Assembly (NCBI RefSeq): GCF_003071345.1
Contig: NZ_QCYK01000001.1
Location: forward strand, 310,001-374,000
DNA: 64,000 bases
Direction: 5' to 3'
Source of the DNA: Chitinophaga parva
Lineage (GTDB): Bacteria; Bacteroidota; Bacteroidia; Chitinophagales; Chitinophagaceae
Below the pieces are notes generated by a model, which saw only the letters and a list, made by a program, of their open reading frames with translations, had not been told where the DNA came from and did not search any database. Numbering within the stretch: the first letter of the stretch is position 1; every line of letters starts with the position of its first letter. This document shows, in pieces, positions 35,905 through 43,250 of this stretch. The position numbers and the translations under genes are program-made.

Positions 35905-36617
35905 TTGTTCCTGTTTTTGTATTTGTTCTGTTTATTGTTGCTTTTACCGTTGCCGTTGTTCTTGAACTTCTGTTGGTAGTTCTTATTGCGCTTGCCGGAG
36001 CCGCCATTGCCGGAGGGGCGGAAAGCGACGTCTGAGTTGCCGGGGCCGGGATTGGAGGCCATGGAAGATGCGGATGCATGGCCGGGCTGGTATTCCAGTT
36101 CGCCGCGGGTAAGGCCCAGCAATTCCGCGCGGATGGCGTCGTCGTGGATACTTTCTTTATGCCAGTTAGTATAGGCCAGTTTCATGTAGTTGCCAATACA
36201 CTGGATAAAACCCTCTCTTTTTTCGGGGTTCTCTTCCTTCTTGGCCCGTTCAATGATCTGCTCAATGTTTTTGCCCAGGTGGCGGAATTTAGGATATTGT
36301 TTCGGGTAAGGCATGGGCTCCGGACGGGCGCGCAGCTTTTCCCGCGTGGGAATGGGATAGGGCGACTCCACGTCCAGTTTAAAATCGGAGATCAGGAACA
36401 GGTGGTCCCAGAGTTTATGACGAAAATCCTCGACATTGCGTAAGTGGGGGTTCAGTGTACCCATCAGCTCAATCACGATCATCGCGTTGCGCTGGCGGTC
36501 TTCCGGGTCCTCGATGGTGAGCAGGAACTCTACCATGCGCTGGACATTCCGGCCATACTCCTTCATTATCAGGTGATTGCGGTCCGTGTTGTACGAACCT
36601 TCAATGTGATATTCCAT
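35901..36617 (-). CDS. DUF4290 domain protein
   Basis: A 238-residue cytosolic protein of a Bacteroidota-specific family. The ATG at 36615-36617 (MEYHIEGSYNTDRNHLIMKE) begins the conserved block; EYGRNVQRMVEFLLTIEDPE and NPHLRNVEDFRHKLWDHLF follow. The last 60 residues are low complexity, rich in Gly, Asn, Lys and Pro, and strongly basic, which suggests RNA or membrane-surface binding. Function is unknown. It is always worth noting its coupling to murA here, with the overlapping GTGA junction. Confidence 0.85.
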   Translation of the reverse strand: MEYHIEGSYNTDRNHLIMKEYGRNVQRMVEFLLTIEDPEDRQRNAMIVIELMGTLNPHLRNVEDFRHKLWDHLFLISDFKLDVESPYPIPTREKLRARPEPMPYPKQYPKFRHLGKNIEQIIERAKKEENPEKREGFIQCIGNYMKLAYTNWHKESIHDDAIRAELLGLTRGELEYQPGHASASSMASNPGPGNSDVAFRPSGNGGSGKRNKNYQQKFKNNGNGKSNNKQNKYKNRNK

Positions 36618-36888
36618 ATTGGTATTTGAAACAAAATTATAAGATAGAAAAAAGCCGTACAGCGTAAGACCATAAAACGGCATTGTAGCGCAGTGCAGAC
36701 AACAAATTTAATGCAAAATCTCCAAGAAAAACGGCCTGGGACCAGCTTTTCCGGAACAGCCGCCTGGGGAGCCGGCCTTCACGGATGTGGCATCACTATT
36801 CCGGACAGCATTTACCAGCGACAAACGTATCAATTTTTTTGCAACAAGACATACAACCTATTTGTTAAAATTTCTAAAAATCAAATTT

Positions 36889-37638
36889 ATGGATCTCCTG
36901 AAAAACAAAACAGCCCTGGTAACCGGCGCGGGCTCCGGCATTGGTAAAAGCATAGCCCTGGCCTATGCCGCGGCCGGGGCCAACCTGGTGTTGTCTGACA
37001 TTAACGAGGCGCACGGCCAGGAAGTGGCGCAGCAGGTCAGCGGTCAAGGCGCCCAGGTGATCTTTGTCAAAGCGGATTCCGCCAGCCCCGAAGACAATGA
37101 AAAACTGGTAAAGGCCGCCACGGAGAAGTTTGGCGCCCTGCACATCGCCTGCAACAATGCCGGCATAGGTGGCCCTGCCCTGCCCACCGGGGGATATACC
37201 CTGGATGGCTGGCAAAAGGTGATCAACATTAACCTCAATGGCGTATTCTACGGTATGCGCTACCAACTGCCTGCCATGCTCAAAGCAGGTGGTGGCGTGA
37301 TCGTGAACATGGCTTCCATCCTGGGTTCCGTAGGCTTCAGAACCGCCGCAGCTTATGTAGCCGCCAAGCATGGCGTGGTGGGCCTTACGCAAACCGCGGC
37401 CCTGGAATATGCCCCACAAAACATCCGCATCAACGCAGTGGGCCCCGGTTTCATTGACACGCCCCTGCTCAGCCAGATGAATGCTGCGCAAAAGCAGGCG
37501 CTCGTAGCCCTTCACCCCATTGGCCGCCTGGGCAAGCCGGAGGAGGTAGCGGAGCTGGTGCTGTGGCTGAGCAGTGATAAAGCATCGTTTGTAACGGGAA
37601 GCTATTACCCGGTGGATGGAGGATACCTGGGACAATAA
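36889..37638 (+). CDS. SDR family oxidoreductase
   Basis: A 249-residue short-chain dehydrogenase with classical features: cofactor motif TGAGSGIGKS (residues 12-21), NNAGIGG, catalytic Ser in VNMASILGS, and the Tyr-Lys pair in AAYVAAKHGVVG. The end of the protein, VTGSYYPVDGGYLGQ, is typical of the 3-oxoacyl-ACP reductase-like group. An Asp after the second strand (LVLSDINEA) suggests NAD(H) over NADP(H). The ATG at 36889 is chosen because it starts the Rossmann fold. A second SDR gene follows at 94 nt, separated by a repeat array. Confidence 0.93.
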   Translation: MDLLKNKTALVTGAGSGIGKSIALAYAAAGANLVLSDINEAHGQEVAQQVSGQGAQVIFVKADSASPEDNEKLVKAATEKFGALHIACNNAGIGGPALPTGGYTLDGWQKVININLNGVFYGMRYQLPAMLKAGGGVIVNMASILGSVGFRTAAAYVAAKHGVVGLTQTAALEYAPQNIRINAVGPGFIDTPLLSQMNAAQKQALVALHPIGRLGKPEEVAELVLWLSSDKASFVTGSYYPVDGGYLGQ

Positions 37639-37640
37639 AA

Positions 37641-37716
37641 ATTTCCATTTCCAGAAAACCAGTTTCCAATATCGGGGGAAAATTCCTTTTGATGTTGGAA
37701 ATTGGCACCTGGACAC
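37641..37716. repeat. heptamer repeat arms between the two SDR genes
   Basis: Left arm from 37641 has units ATTTCCA, TTTCCAG, a degenerate unit and GTTTCCA; right arm 37695-37716 has TTGGAAA, TTGGCAC, CTGGACA. The left arm begins three bases after the first SDR stop codon. Confidence 0.6.
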
Positions 37717-37731
37717 TTTCAATGCTCCCAT

Positions 37732-38517
37732 ATGAATCTCTCCCTTCAAAACAAAACTGCCCTCATCTGCGGCGCCTCTCAAGGCATTGGGCTGGCGGCC
37801 GCGCAGGAACTGGCATTGCTGGGCGCGCGCTGCATCCTGGTATCAAGAGATGCGCAAAAGCTGGCAGCTGCGCTGGTTACACTCGCCTCACCGGATGGGC
37901 AGCAACATCTTTCCATACCGGCAGACCTGGGGAATACTGAACAGGTAAAGGCATTAGTACATGCATTGCAAAGCATCCGGCCCATCCACATCCTGGTGAA
38001 TAACAGCGGCGGGCCTAAAGGCGGGCCTATCATCGATGCGGAGCCGGAAGCCTTTACCACGGCCTTTGCGCAGCATGTGGTCACCAATCAATTGCTTACG
38101 CAGGCGCTGGTGCCGGGCATGAAGGAAGCTGGCTACGGGCGCATTATCCAAATTATCTCCACCTCTGTAAAAACGCCGCTGAAAAATCTTGGAGTATCAA
38201 ACACCATCCGGGCCGCGGTGGCCAGTTGGGCCAAGACCCTGGCGGGTGAACTGGCGCGTTATGGGATCACGGTCAATAACGTGTTGCCCGGGTCCACCAA
38301 AACAGCGAGGCTGGACAGCATCTTTGATGCCACGTCCAAACAAAGAGGGGTAGACCGTAACGTGATTGAAAAGGAATGGCTGGAAGAGATACCGGCGGCG
38401 CGTTTTGGAGAAGCCAGTGAAGTAGGGGCCGCGGTGGCATTCCTGGCCACACCGGCAGCGGCTTATATCACCGGCATTAACCTGCCGGTAGATGGAGGCA
38501 GGACGCCGAGTTTGTAA
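37732..38517 (+). CDS. SDR family protein lacking the YxxxK pair
   Basis: A 261-residue short-chain dehydrogenase homologue. CGASQGIGLAAA and VNNSGGPKGG give the cofactor site, and an Arg after strand 2 (LVSRDAQKL) suggests NADP(H). After the Ser of IIQIISTSVKTPL, the helix that should hold Tyr-x3-Lys reads GVSNTIRAAVASWAK, so Tyr is Ser and Lys is Arg. This SNxxR pattern occurs in a known branch of the family and need not mean loss of activity. The protein ends ITGINLPVDGGRTPSL. ATG at 37732 is used since it starts the fold. Confidence 0.9.
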   Translation: MNLSLQNKTALICGASQGIGLAAAQELALLGARCILVSRDAQKLAAALVTLASPDGQQHLSIPADLGNTEQVKALVHALQSIRPIHILVNNSGGPKGGPIIDAEPEAFTTAFAQHVVTNQLLTQALVPGMKEAGYGRIIQIISTSVKTPLKNLGVSNTIRAAVASWAKTLAGELARYGITVNNVLPGSTKTARLDSIFDATSKQRGVDRNVIEKEWLEEIPAARFGEASEVGAAVAFLATPAAAYITGINLPVDGGRTPSL

Positions 38518-38870
38518 GGCGATTTACAATAGGCAATTTCCAACGTCAAAGAAAAGTTGTTAAAAGAACAAAATCCAACACCCATGCACAAAACGCCCTT
38601 ACCGCGTCCGGCATTGATGTTGGATTTTACTGTTTGGAATTTTTGGTTTTAGCAGCGCTGCTCTCCCGGAGCAGCTTTTAATGGTTTGGAAATTTGATGG
38701 CTAAGTGAAGTGGGCCTGTGGTAAAAATTTCCCTTGGTTGGTTTGGTTGAACCCGCAATCCGAAAATTAGACGGCTACTTGTACTTGTGTTTTTTACATG
38801 CTGCACCTGCATGGACATGAACTCTCTTCATCTCTTATTTCCTGTGTATTGGAAATTGAAACCTGGAAAT
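38518..38870. other. gap between the second SDR gene and the dioxygenase gene
   Basis: It holds a repeat half-arm (GGCAATTTCCAACG, 38532-38545), a large terminator hairpin at 38570-38628, and a matching opposite arm at 38846-38873 that runs through the dioxygenase stop codon. Nothing else is seen. Confidence 0.5.
38570..38628 (+). terminator. terminator after the second SDR gene
   Basis: Arms AAAATCCAACA and TGTTGGATTTT enclose a loop of about 37 nt and are followed by a short T-rich tract. Confidence 0.65.
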
Positions 38871-39797
38871 TTACATATCGTGTGTAGTACCCCAGCGTAT
38901 CAGTTCTTCTTCTGTCCATAACCCGGGGAAGAAGGTGATCCGCTTGTGCTTGGGTGGCAGGAACTGCTGCCAGTTGGTACCCCCGGTGGCGGCGATATCT
39001 TCCGGCTTTTTGTGCAGGTAACGCACGGCAGATTTGTAGTGCATGAGCGGCCAGCGGATATTGATGTTGAAGTCATACTCCTTCAGCAGGGGCGTAAGCG
39101 CTTCCTGGTCTGCTGCCGGCAACTGCTGGTAGCGGGCGCACAGGTTGTTGTGCTCATGTTTTTGTGCCAATGCCAGGAAGGTGGGCATGTACTTTTTCTC
39201 AAACTGTTCCAGGGTAAGCGTACGCTTGCCGGTGGCCAGTTCCGTGGCGCCGCTGCGCCAGTAAATGTGGTTGAGAACGTGCGCCAGGTCCGGGTGGGCG
39301 CGCAATTCCTCGCGCTGGCTGGCATACACCAGGTTGCGCAGGTCTGTAGAGCAGATCTCGATCATCCGGAACTGGCCGCTCTGGAAGCCGGAAGCCGGCA
39401 GGAGCGCCATGCGGAATTTCAGGAACTGCTCTTTGTCCATCCCGTCCACCATGATCTCAAAGGAGGAGATCAGGCTTTTGAAGTAGTTGTTGATACGCTT
39501 CAGTTGCGTGGCAAATACTTCTGCGTCTGGTGCGCCCTCGCAGATCTGATCAATGGCCTTCAGGGTGAGCTTGAAATACAGCTCCGTGATCTGGTGATAA
39601 ATAATAAAGATGCTCTCATCCGGGAAGGGTGTCCGCGGGTGTTGCAGGTTCAGGAGCACATCCAGCTGGATGTAGTCCCAATAGGTAAGGTAATCTGCAT
39701 ACAAGAGACCATCCAGATAGGCAGAAAGGCTCTGCCCCATTGCGGCGTACTTTTCTTCAAGCAGCCGGATTTTTTCAGCAATGTCTGTGGTAACCAT
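38871..39797 (-). CDS. tryptophan 2,3-dioxygenase family protein
   Basis: A 308-residue heme dioxygenase that opens the tryptophan indole ring to N-formylkynurenine, the first step of the kynurenine pathway. The hallmark distal-side motif is FIIYHQITELYFKL near residue 63. Later LPASGFQSGQFRMIE matches the substrate-binding segment, and RWPLMHYKSAVRYL supplies the proximal heme His. The ATGGTN segment replaces the usual GTGGS turn, so this is a divergent member. Kynureninase and formamidase genes are not adjacent. Its stop codon lies in a repeat arm. Confidence 0.85.
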   Translation of the reverse strand: MVTTDIAEKIRLLEEKYAAMGQSLSAYLDGLLYADYLTYWDYIQLDVLLNLQHPRTPFPDESIFIIYHQITELYFKLTLKAIDQICEGAPDAEVFATQLKRINNYFKSLISSFEIMVDGMDKEQFLKFRMALLPASGFQSGQFRMIEICSTDLRNLVYASQREELRAHPDLAHVLNHIYWRSGATELATGKRTLTLEQFEKKYMPTFLALAQKHEHNNLCARYQQLPAADQEALTPLLKEYDFNINIRWPLMHYKSAVRYLHKKPEDIAATGGTNWQQFLPPKHKRITFFPGLWTEEELIRWGTTHDM

Positions 39798-40132
39798 GCC
39801 ACAAGATTACTGATTTTTTTCCGCAGCAAAAACGCGGGAAATGCAAGCCCCACAAGGCCTGTAGGGAATACCGGAAAAAGAGGCCCGGCCCCCGTTCACC
39901 CGGGAACAATACAATCATGCGGCCAGCAGGGGGCAGGCCCGGGTGATCCGGAACGGTGTACAATGATAAGATCGGAGACAGGTGCCGCTACAGGGAGGGC
40001 ACGGATGCCCGCTGGCGAAACAGTAAATGCGATACAGTAATTGAAAGGCTACCGGAATGTGCAGGGCGGGTAATACATGATGCGTGGAATGCACTGGCAA
40101 CAGACGGCGTGGAATTACTTCCGGACGGATGG
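39798..40132. other. noncoding gap between the dioxygenase gene and lrp
   Basis: About 335 bases. Open frames on both strands here are short and unlike known proteins. I see no terminator, promoter or repeat that I would defend. Confidence 0.4.
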
Positions 40133-40600
40133 CTATTCCACCACGTTGATAGTCCGGTAAAAGCTTTCTTCCAGGGAAATTAGGGTTTCGGTCCTTTCAA
40201 TGCCCTTGATCTTCTGGAGCTCATCATGCAGGATGCGGCGCAGCTGGGTGATGTCCTTGCAAATGATCTCGGCAAACATGCTGTAGCTACCGGTGGTGTA
40301 ATTGAGGCGCACCATTTCCGGGATCTTGCGCAGTTCGCGGGCCACGGTATCGTACATGGAGCTTTTTTCCAGGTAGATCCCAATGAAAGCTATGACATCA
40401 TAACCGATCATTTTTAAATCTACATGTAATTTAGTACCTTTAACGATACCTAACTCCTGAAGCTTCTTCATCCGAACGTGGATGGTACCCCCAGATACAA
40501 AGAGCTTCTTTCCCAGGTCGGCATAGGAGATCTCTGCATTCTGCATCATCTCACTGATGATCTGCAAATCAAGTTTGTCAATATTCAAATTGTTGACCAT
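40133..40600 (-). CDS. Lrp/AsnC family transcriptional regulator
   Basis: A 155-residue Lrp-type regulator. The N-terminal helix-turn-helix spans about residues 10-55 (KLDLQIISEMMQNAEISYAD then GGTIHVRMKKLQELGIV) and the RAM ligand domain follows (ETLISLEESF tail). Such proteins form octamers and sense amino acids. The upstream dioxygenase gene may be a target, since tryptophan catabolism is next door, but that is inference. Its start faces the promoter of the RNA gene at 40773 across 90 nt, so the two may share control. Confidence 0.92.
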   Translation of the reverse strand: MVNNLNIDKLDLQIISEMMQNAEISYADLGKKLFVSGGTIHVRMKKLQELGIVKGTKLHVDLKMIGYDVIAFIGIYLEKSSMYDTVARELRKIPEMVRLNYTTGSYSMFAEIICKDITQLRRILHDELQKIKGIERTETLISLEESFYRTINVVE

Positions 40601-40683
40601 TTTTACAATTCGTTTTTGATTGTATTAAACCGATATGCAAATATTTAAAAAAAATCGAAATTTCAAAAATTTTTCTTAAATAA

Positions 40684-40715
40684 TTTGCAAGGAATTGCAT
40701 GCTTCTTTAGATTTG
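40684..40715 (+). promoter_or_regulatory. promoter of the tRNA-like RNA gene
   Basis: TTTG (40684-40687), 20 nt, TAGATTTG (40708-40715) is an excellent match to the Bacteroidota consensus. Transcription should start near 40722, giving a leader of about 50 nt before the cloverleaf. Confidence 0.7.
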
Positions 40716-40772
40716 CATCATAATCACTGTTCAAACAGCGTATTTCACCGCAAAAAAACATTGGTTTTATCC

Positions 40773-40914
40773 TGTGGGGTGATGAAATTGGCAGACATGC
40801 CCTCTTGTCTCGAGGGTGAGGATAACGGGATAAACGGAGCATAATGGGTTGACCACTAATCTTATTTGTGCTTTGGCTAACTGCCTCGTGGAGGTTCGAA
40901 TCCTTCTCCTACAG
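40773..40914 (+). ncRNA. class II tRNA-like RNA with a 73-nt variable region, GTC anticodon loop
   Basis: The sequence folds as a full cloverleaf. Acceptor TGTGGGG (40773-40779) pairs with TCCTACA (40907-40913); D arm ATG/CAT around AAATTGGCAGA (4082-95 block, 40782-40798), like tRNA-Leu; anticodon stem CCCTC/GAGGG (40800-40816) with 7-nt loop TTGTCTC, anticodon GTC; T arm GGAGG-TTCGAAT-CCTTC (40890-40906); discriminator G at 40914; no encoded CCA. The variable region (40817-40889) is 73 nt instead of at most about 24. It has a basal stem GAGG/CCTC (40818-40821 with 40884-40887) and an inner hairpin GGTTGACCA/TGGCTAACT (40847-40855 with 40874-40882). Position 37 is T, which is rare in working tRNAs. 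A promoter and a terminator frame it. It could be an atypical tRNA or a tRNA-derived regulatory RNA. Confidence 0.75.
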
Positions 40915-40923
40915 CTTTCCAGG

Positions 40924-40957
40924 GCCTGCTTCCTTTGATGGAGGCAGGCTTTTTTTA
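40924..40957 (+). terminator. terminator of the tRNA-like RNA gene
   Basis: Arms GCCTGCTTCC and GGAGGCAGGC (ten pairs), 6-nt loop, then eight T, starting 10 nt after the cloverleaf. Confidence 0.93.
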
Positions 40958-40974
40958 TTTCCGTCCCCGATAAA

Positions 40975-41058
40975 GGACCCGGGTCTTAAGTCCTAAGTAC
41001 TTTTTACAGCATCCCCCCCTCTCCACGAATGTACCCAGGGCCTAAGACCTAGGACCTT
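40975..41058. repeat. heptamer repeat arms before trmB
   Basis: Left arm 40983-41003 has units GTCTTAA, GTCCTAA, GTACTTT; right arm 41040-41056 has GCCTAAG, ACCTAGG, ACC. The arms are inverted and enclose about 36 bases. Confidence 0.6.
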
Positions 41059-41064
41059 TTATTG

Positions 41065-41072
41065 TACCTTTG
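41065..41072 (+). promoter_or_regulatory. -7 element before trmB
   Basis: TACCTTTG fits TAnnTTTG and is only 8 nt from the ATG, which would give an almost leaderless message. No clear -33 element is seen. Confidence 0.35.
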
Positions 41073-41080
41073 CCGCCACA

Positions 41081-41782
41081 ATGGGACAACACAAATTAGA
41101 ACGCTTTGCGGAAATAGAAACCTTTCCCAACGTGCTCATCTACCCGGAGGGCATGCAGGGAAAATGGAAGGATTTTTTTAAGAACGACCATCCCCTCACC
41201 CTGGAACTGGCCTGTGGCAAGGGTGATTATACCCTGGGCCTGGCCCGCACCTTTCCCGGTGAGAACTTCCTGGGAGTGGACCTGAAGGGCAACCGTATCT
41301 GGCGCGGCGCCAAAACCGCCCTGGAAGAGCCCCTGGTCAATGCCGCTTTCCTCCGCACGCAGATCGACAAAATACAGCATTATTTCGCCCCGGGCGAAAT
41401 TTCCGGTATCTGGATCACTTTCCCGGACCCGTTCCTGCGGAAATCCAAGTCGAAGAAACGCCTCACCCATCCCAAGTTCCTGCAGCTGTACCAACCGTTG
41501 CTGGCCCCGGGAGCGGTGATCAACCTGAAAACAGACTCACCGGAACTGTACCATTTTACCCAGGAAGTGATCGCCACGCTGGGTTGTGAGCTGCTACAGG
41601 ATATCCCTGACGTATATGCGTTGCCGGAAGTGCCGGCCCTGCTGCGCATCCAGACCTTCTACGAGAAAATGCACCTGGCGGATGGCCGCACCATCCGCTA
41701 CCTGCAGTTCCGCCTGCCAGCCGCGCCCATAGACTGGCGCAAAGTAAAACTGCCATCTGATGATGCACCCGAAGCTGATTGA
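41081..41782 (+). CDS. trmB: tRNA (guanine-N7-)-methyltransferase
   Basis: A 233-residue SAM-dependent enzyme that makes m7G46 in the tRNA variable loop. Seen are LELACGKGDYTLGLA (SAM motif I), GVDLKGNRIWRGAK, the catalytic ITFPDPFLRKSKSKKRLTHP block and a C-terminal YEKMHLADGRTIRYLQFRLP. Length is normal. The next gene starts inside its last eight codons. A tRNA-modifying enzyme that acts on the variable loop lies directly beside the RNA gene with the giant variable region; this may be coincidence. Confidence 0.95.
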   Translation: MGQHKLERFAEIETFPNVLIYPEGMQGKWKDFFKNDHPLTLELACGKGDYTLGLARTFPGENFLGVDLKGNRIWRGAKTALEEPLVNAAFLRTQIDKIQHYFAPGEISGIWITFPDPFLRKSKSKKRLTHPKFLQLYQPLLAPGAVINLKTDSPELYHFTQEVIATLGCELLQDIPDVYALPEVPALLRIQTFYEKMHLADGRTIRYLQFRLPAAPIDWRKVKLPSDDAPEAD

Positions 41783-41990
41783 GGGCGTAGATTATTATCT
41801 CAATGAACAGGGATACATAGTGTTTACCGCAGCATTCCACCTGAAACGCGGGCACTGCTGCGGCAATGGTTGTAAACATTGTCCTTTTGCATATGAAAAA
41901 GTCCCCGAGCCCAGGCGCAGCCAGCTCCTCAAAGCCGGCAAAACCCGCGGTGAAGCAAGCAGCGAAGGTGAAAACCAAGCCTGCGGCTGA
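41763..41990 (+). CDS. DUF5522 small cysteine-rich protein
   Basis: A 75-residue protein of a family common in Bacteroidota. The conserved core is HLKRGHCCGNGCKHCPFAYE, with four Cys and two His that could bind zinc or a cluster, preceded by EGVDYYLNEQGYIVFTAAF. The first ATG (41760) and the second (41763) are both possible. It overlaps trmB by 20 nt. Its last third is Lys/Arg/Ser/Glu rich and lies over the start of the next gene in another frame. Function is unknown. Confidence 0.82.
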   Translation: MHPKLIEGVDYYLNEQGYIVFTAAFHLKRGHCCGNGCKHCPFAYEKVPEPRRSQLLKAGKTRGEASSEGENQACG

Positions 41991-42432
41991 TGCAAAAACA
42001 GCCAAGAAATCCGCACCGGTGGTAAAGACCGCTGCCAGGAAAGCCCTGCCAGCAGCCACGCCCCCTTCAAAGGGAAAGGAATCCTTTTTTGAAGAAGTAT
42101 TCCGCCTGGTGCGCATGGTACCCAAAGGCAGGGTAACCAGCTACGGCGATATTGCCAACGCCGCCGAAGCCCGCATCACCGCCCGCATGGTGGGCTGGGC
42201 CATGCACGCGGCAGGCAGCGCCCAACCGCCAGTACCCGCCCACCGGGTGGTCAATAGCAGCGGGGTGCTGAGCGGGCGCCAGGCCTTTCCCACCCCTACC
42301 CTCATGCAGGAACTGCTGGAACAGGAAGGTGTAAAAGTGAAGAACGACAAGGTGCAAAACTTCTCAAAGCTACGCTGGGCCTTTCCGCCGGCCAAAAGCA
42401 AAGACATGCCCGTGATCAAAGGGGCAAAATAA
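41893..42432 (+). CDS. alkyltransferase-like (MGMT-fold) protein, Cys to Ala
   Basis: A 179-residue protein whose last 110 residues are the DNA-binding domain of O6-methylguanine-DNA methyltransferase (EEVFRLVRMVPKGRVTSYGD, RMVGWAMHAA, SGVLSGRQAFP). The reactive PCHR motif reads PAHRVV, with Ala116 for Cys, so it cannot accept an alkyl group and belongs with alkyltransferase-like proteins, which flag lesions for nucleotide excision repair. Residues 1-60 are an Ala/Lys/Pro-rich tail that should bind DNA or be disordered. The ATG at 41893 lies inside the DUF5522 gene, so 98 nt are read in two frames; no later ATG precedes the domain. Confidence 0.85.
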   Translation: MKKSPSPGAASSSKPAKPAVKQAAKVKTKPAADAKTAKKSAPVVKTAARKALPAATPPSKGKESFFEEVFRLVRMVPKGRVTSYGDIANAAEARITARMVGWAMHAAGSAQPPVPAHRVVNSSGVLSGRQAFPTPTLMQELLEQEGVKVKNDKVQNFSKLRWAFPPAKSKDMPVIKGAK

Positions 42433-42471
42433 ATCGGCCGGCAATTGGCCACAATCTAGTAACTTTCGCTT

Positions 42472-42915
42472 GTGTCTGTACTCAAACTGAAACTGGACCA
42501 GGACCAACTGGTCGAAGATTTTTTTGAAGGAACTTACCTGGCCGGCATCATGTCGCAGGCCCGGGACTACCAGCTTTGCTGGCAGATCAACCGTACACTG
42601 GGCTGCCAGTTCCGGGTAAACAATTCCCTGGAGATCCGCCTGGCCAAGAACAACCGCTCCTTCTTCTTCACCGTATACGAGTACCCGGAGCACACCAAGT
42701 CAGTGACCCATTATCTTTACAATAACCACTGCCAGGCAGAGTTCCTGCTACCGGAACTGCGCAACATCGATTATCTTTGGCTTGTTAAGGGCGACTACTA
42801 CCAGCCCGAAGAGATGAAAAAATTATTTGAGCAACTGCGGCAACTGGAGCTGGTACAATTAGTATCTTTATTGGATATCAGGGATATCAAGAACAAGATG
42901 AACCTCATCTTTTAG
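42472..42915 (+). CDS. IPExxxVDY family protein
   Basis: A 147-residue Bacteroidota family named for a motif seen here as LLPELRNIDYLWLVKGDYY near residue 95. The start is GTG at 42472 (MSVLKLKLDQDQ); the next in-frame ATG would remove a conserved helix. The middle holds LEIRLAKNNRSFFFTVYEYP. No signal peptide or membrane helix is seen. In several Bacteroidota the gene sits near pyruvate kinase, but here it follows the repair gene. Function is unknown. Confidence 0.85.
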   Translation: MSVLKLKLDQDQLVEDFFEGTYLAGIMSQARDYQLCWQINRTLGCQFRVNNSLEIRLAKNNRSFFFTVYEYPEHTKSVTHYLYNNHCQAEFLLPELRNIDYLWLVKGDYYQPEEMKKLFEQLRQLELVQLVSLLDIRDIKNKMNLIF

Positions 42916-42998
42916 CACCGTCATCCACGCAATAATTTTACTACCTTATCCTATCCTGAATAACCGGCCCTTGTATTCATTGATCAATTCATTTATCT

Positions 42999-43229
42999 AT
43001 GTGGCAGGAAAAAGATAACCGTCTGCATCGTGCATTCTCGTTCAAGGATTTCAGTGAAGCCTTTGCCTTCATGACCCGGGTGGCACTCCTGGCAGAGCAG
43101 CATAACCATCACCCTTACTGGACCAATGTGTACAACAAGGTGGACATCTACCTTAATACACACGATGCCGGTGATAAGGTTACGGAAAAAGACCATGCCC
43201 TGGCACAAGCCATCGATGCTTTGATCTAA
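42999..43229 (+). CDS. pterin-4a-carbinolamine dehydratase
   Basis: A 76-residue PCD enzyme that dehydrates 4a-hydroxytetrahydrobiopterin after an aromatic amino acid hydroxylase turns over. The core is complete: [20 protein letters not shown], then [20 protein letters not shown] with the two active His, and [20 protein letters not shown]. The usual 95-residue protein has about 15 more N-terminal residues, missing here. No phenylalanine hydroxylase gene is beside it. PCD is also the DCoH co-activator in animals. It precedes the sensor kinase by 21 nt and may share a transcript. Confidence 0.9.
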   Translation: MWQEKDNRLHRAFSFKDFSEAFAFMTRVALLAEQHNHHPYWTNVYNKVDIYLNTHDAGDKVTEKDHALAQAIDALI

Positions 43230-43250
43230 ACACCAGACCTCTTCATTACC

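Noticed and set aside
40773..40914. tmRNA, or a tRNA with a group I intron
   Set aside because: A tmRNA lacks a real D stem and anticodon stem and carries a tag frame, none of which fits. The extra sequence lies in the variable region and at 73 nt is far too short for a group I intron.
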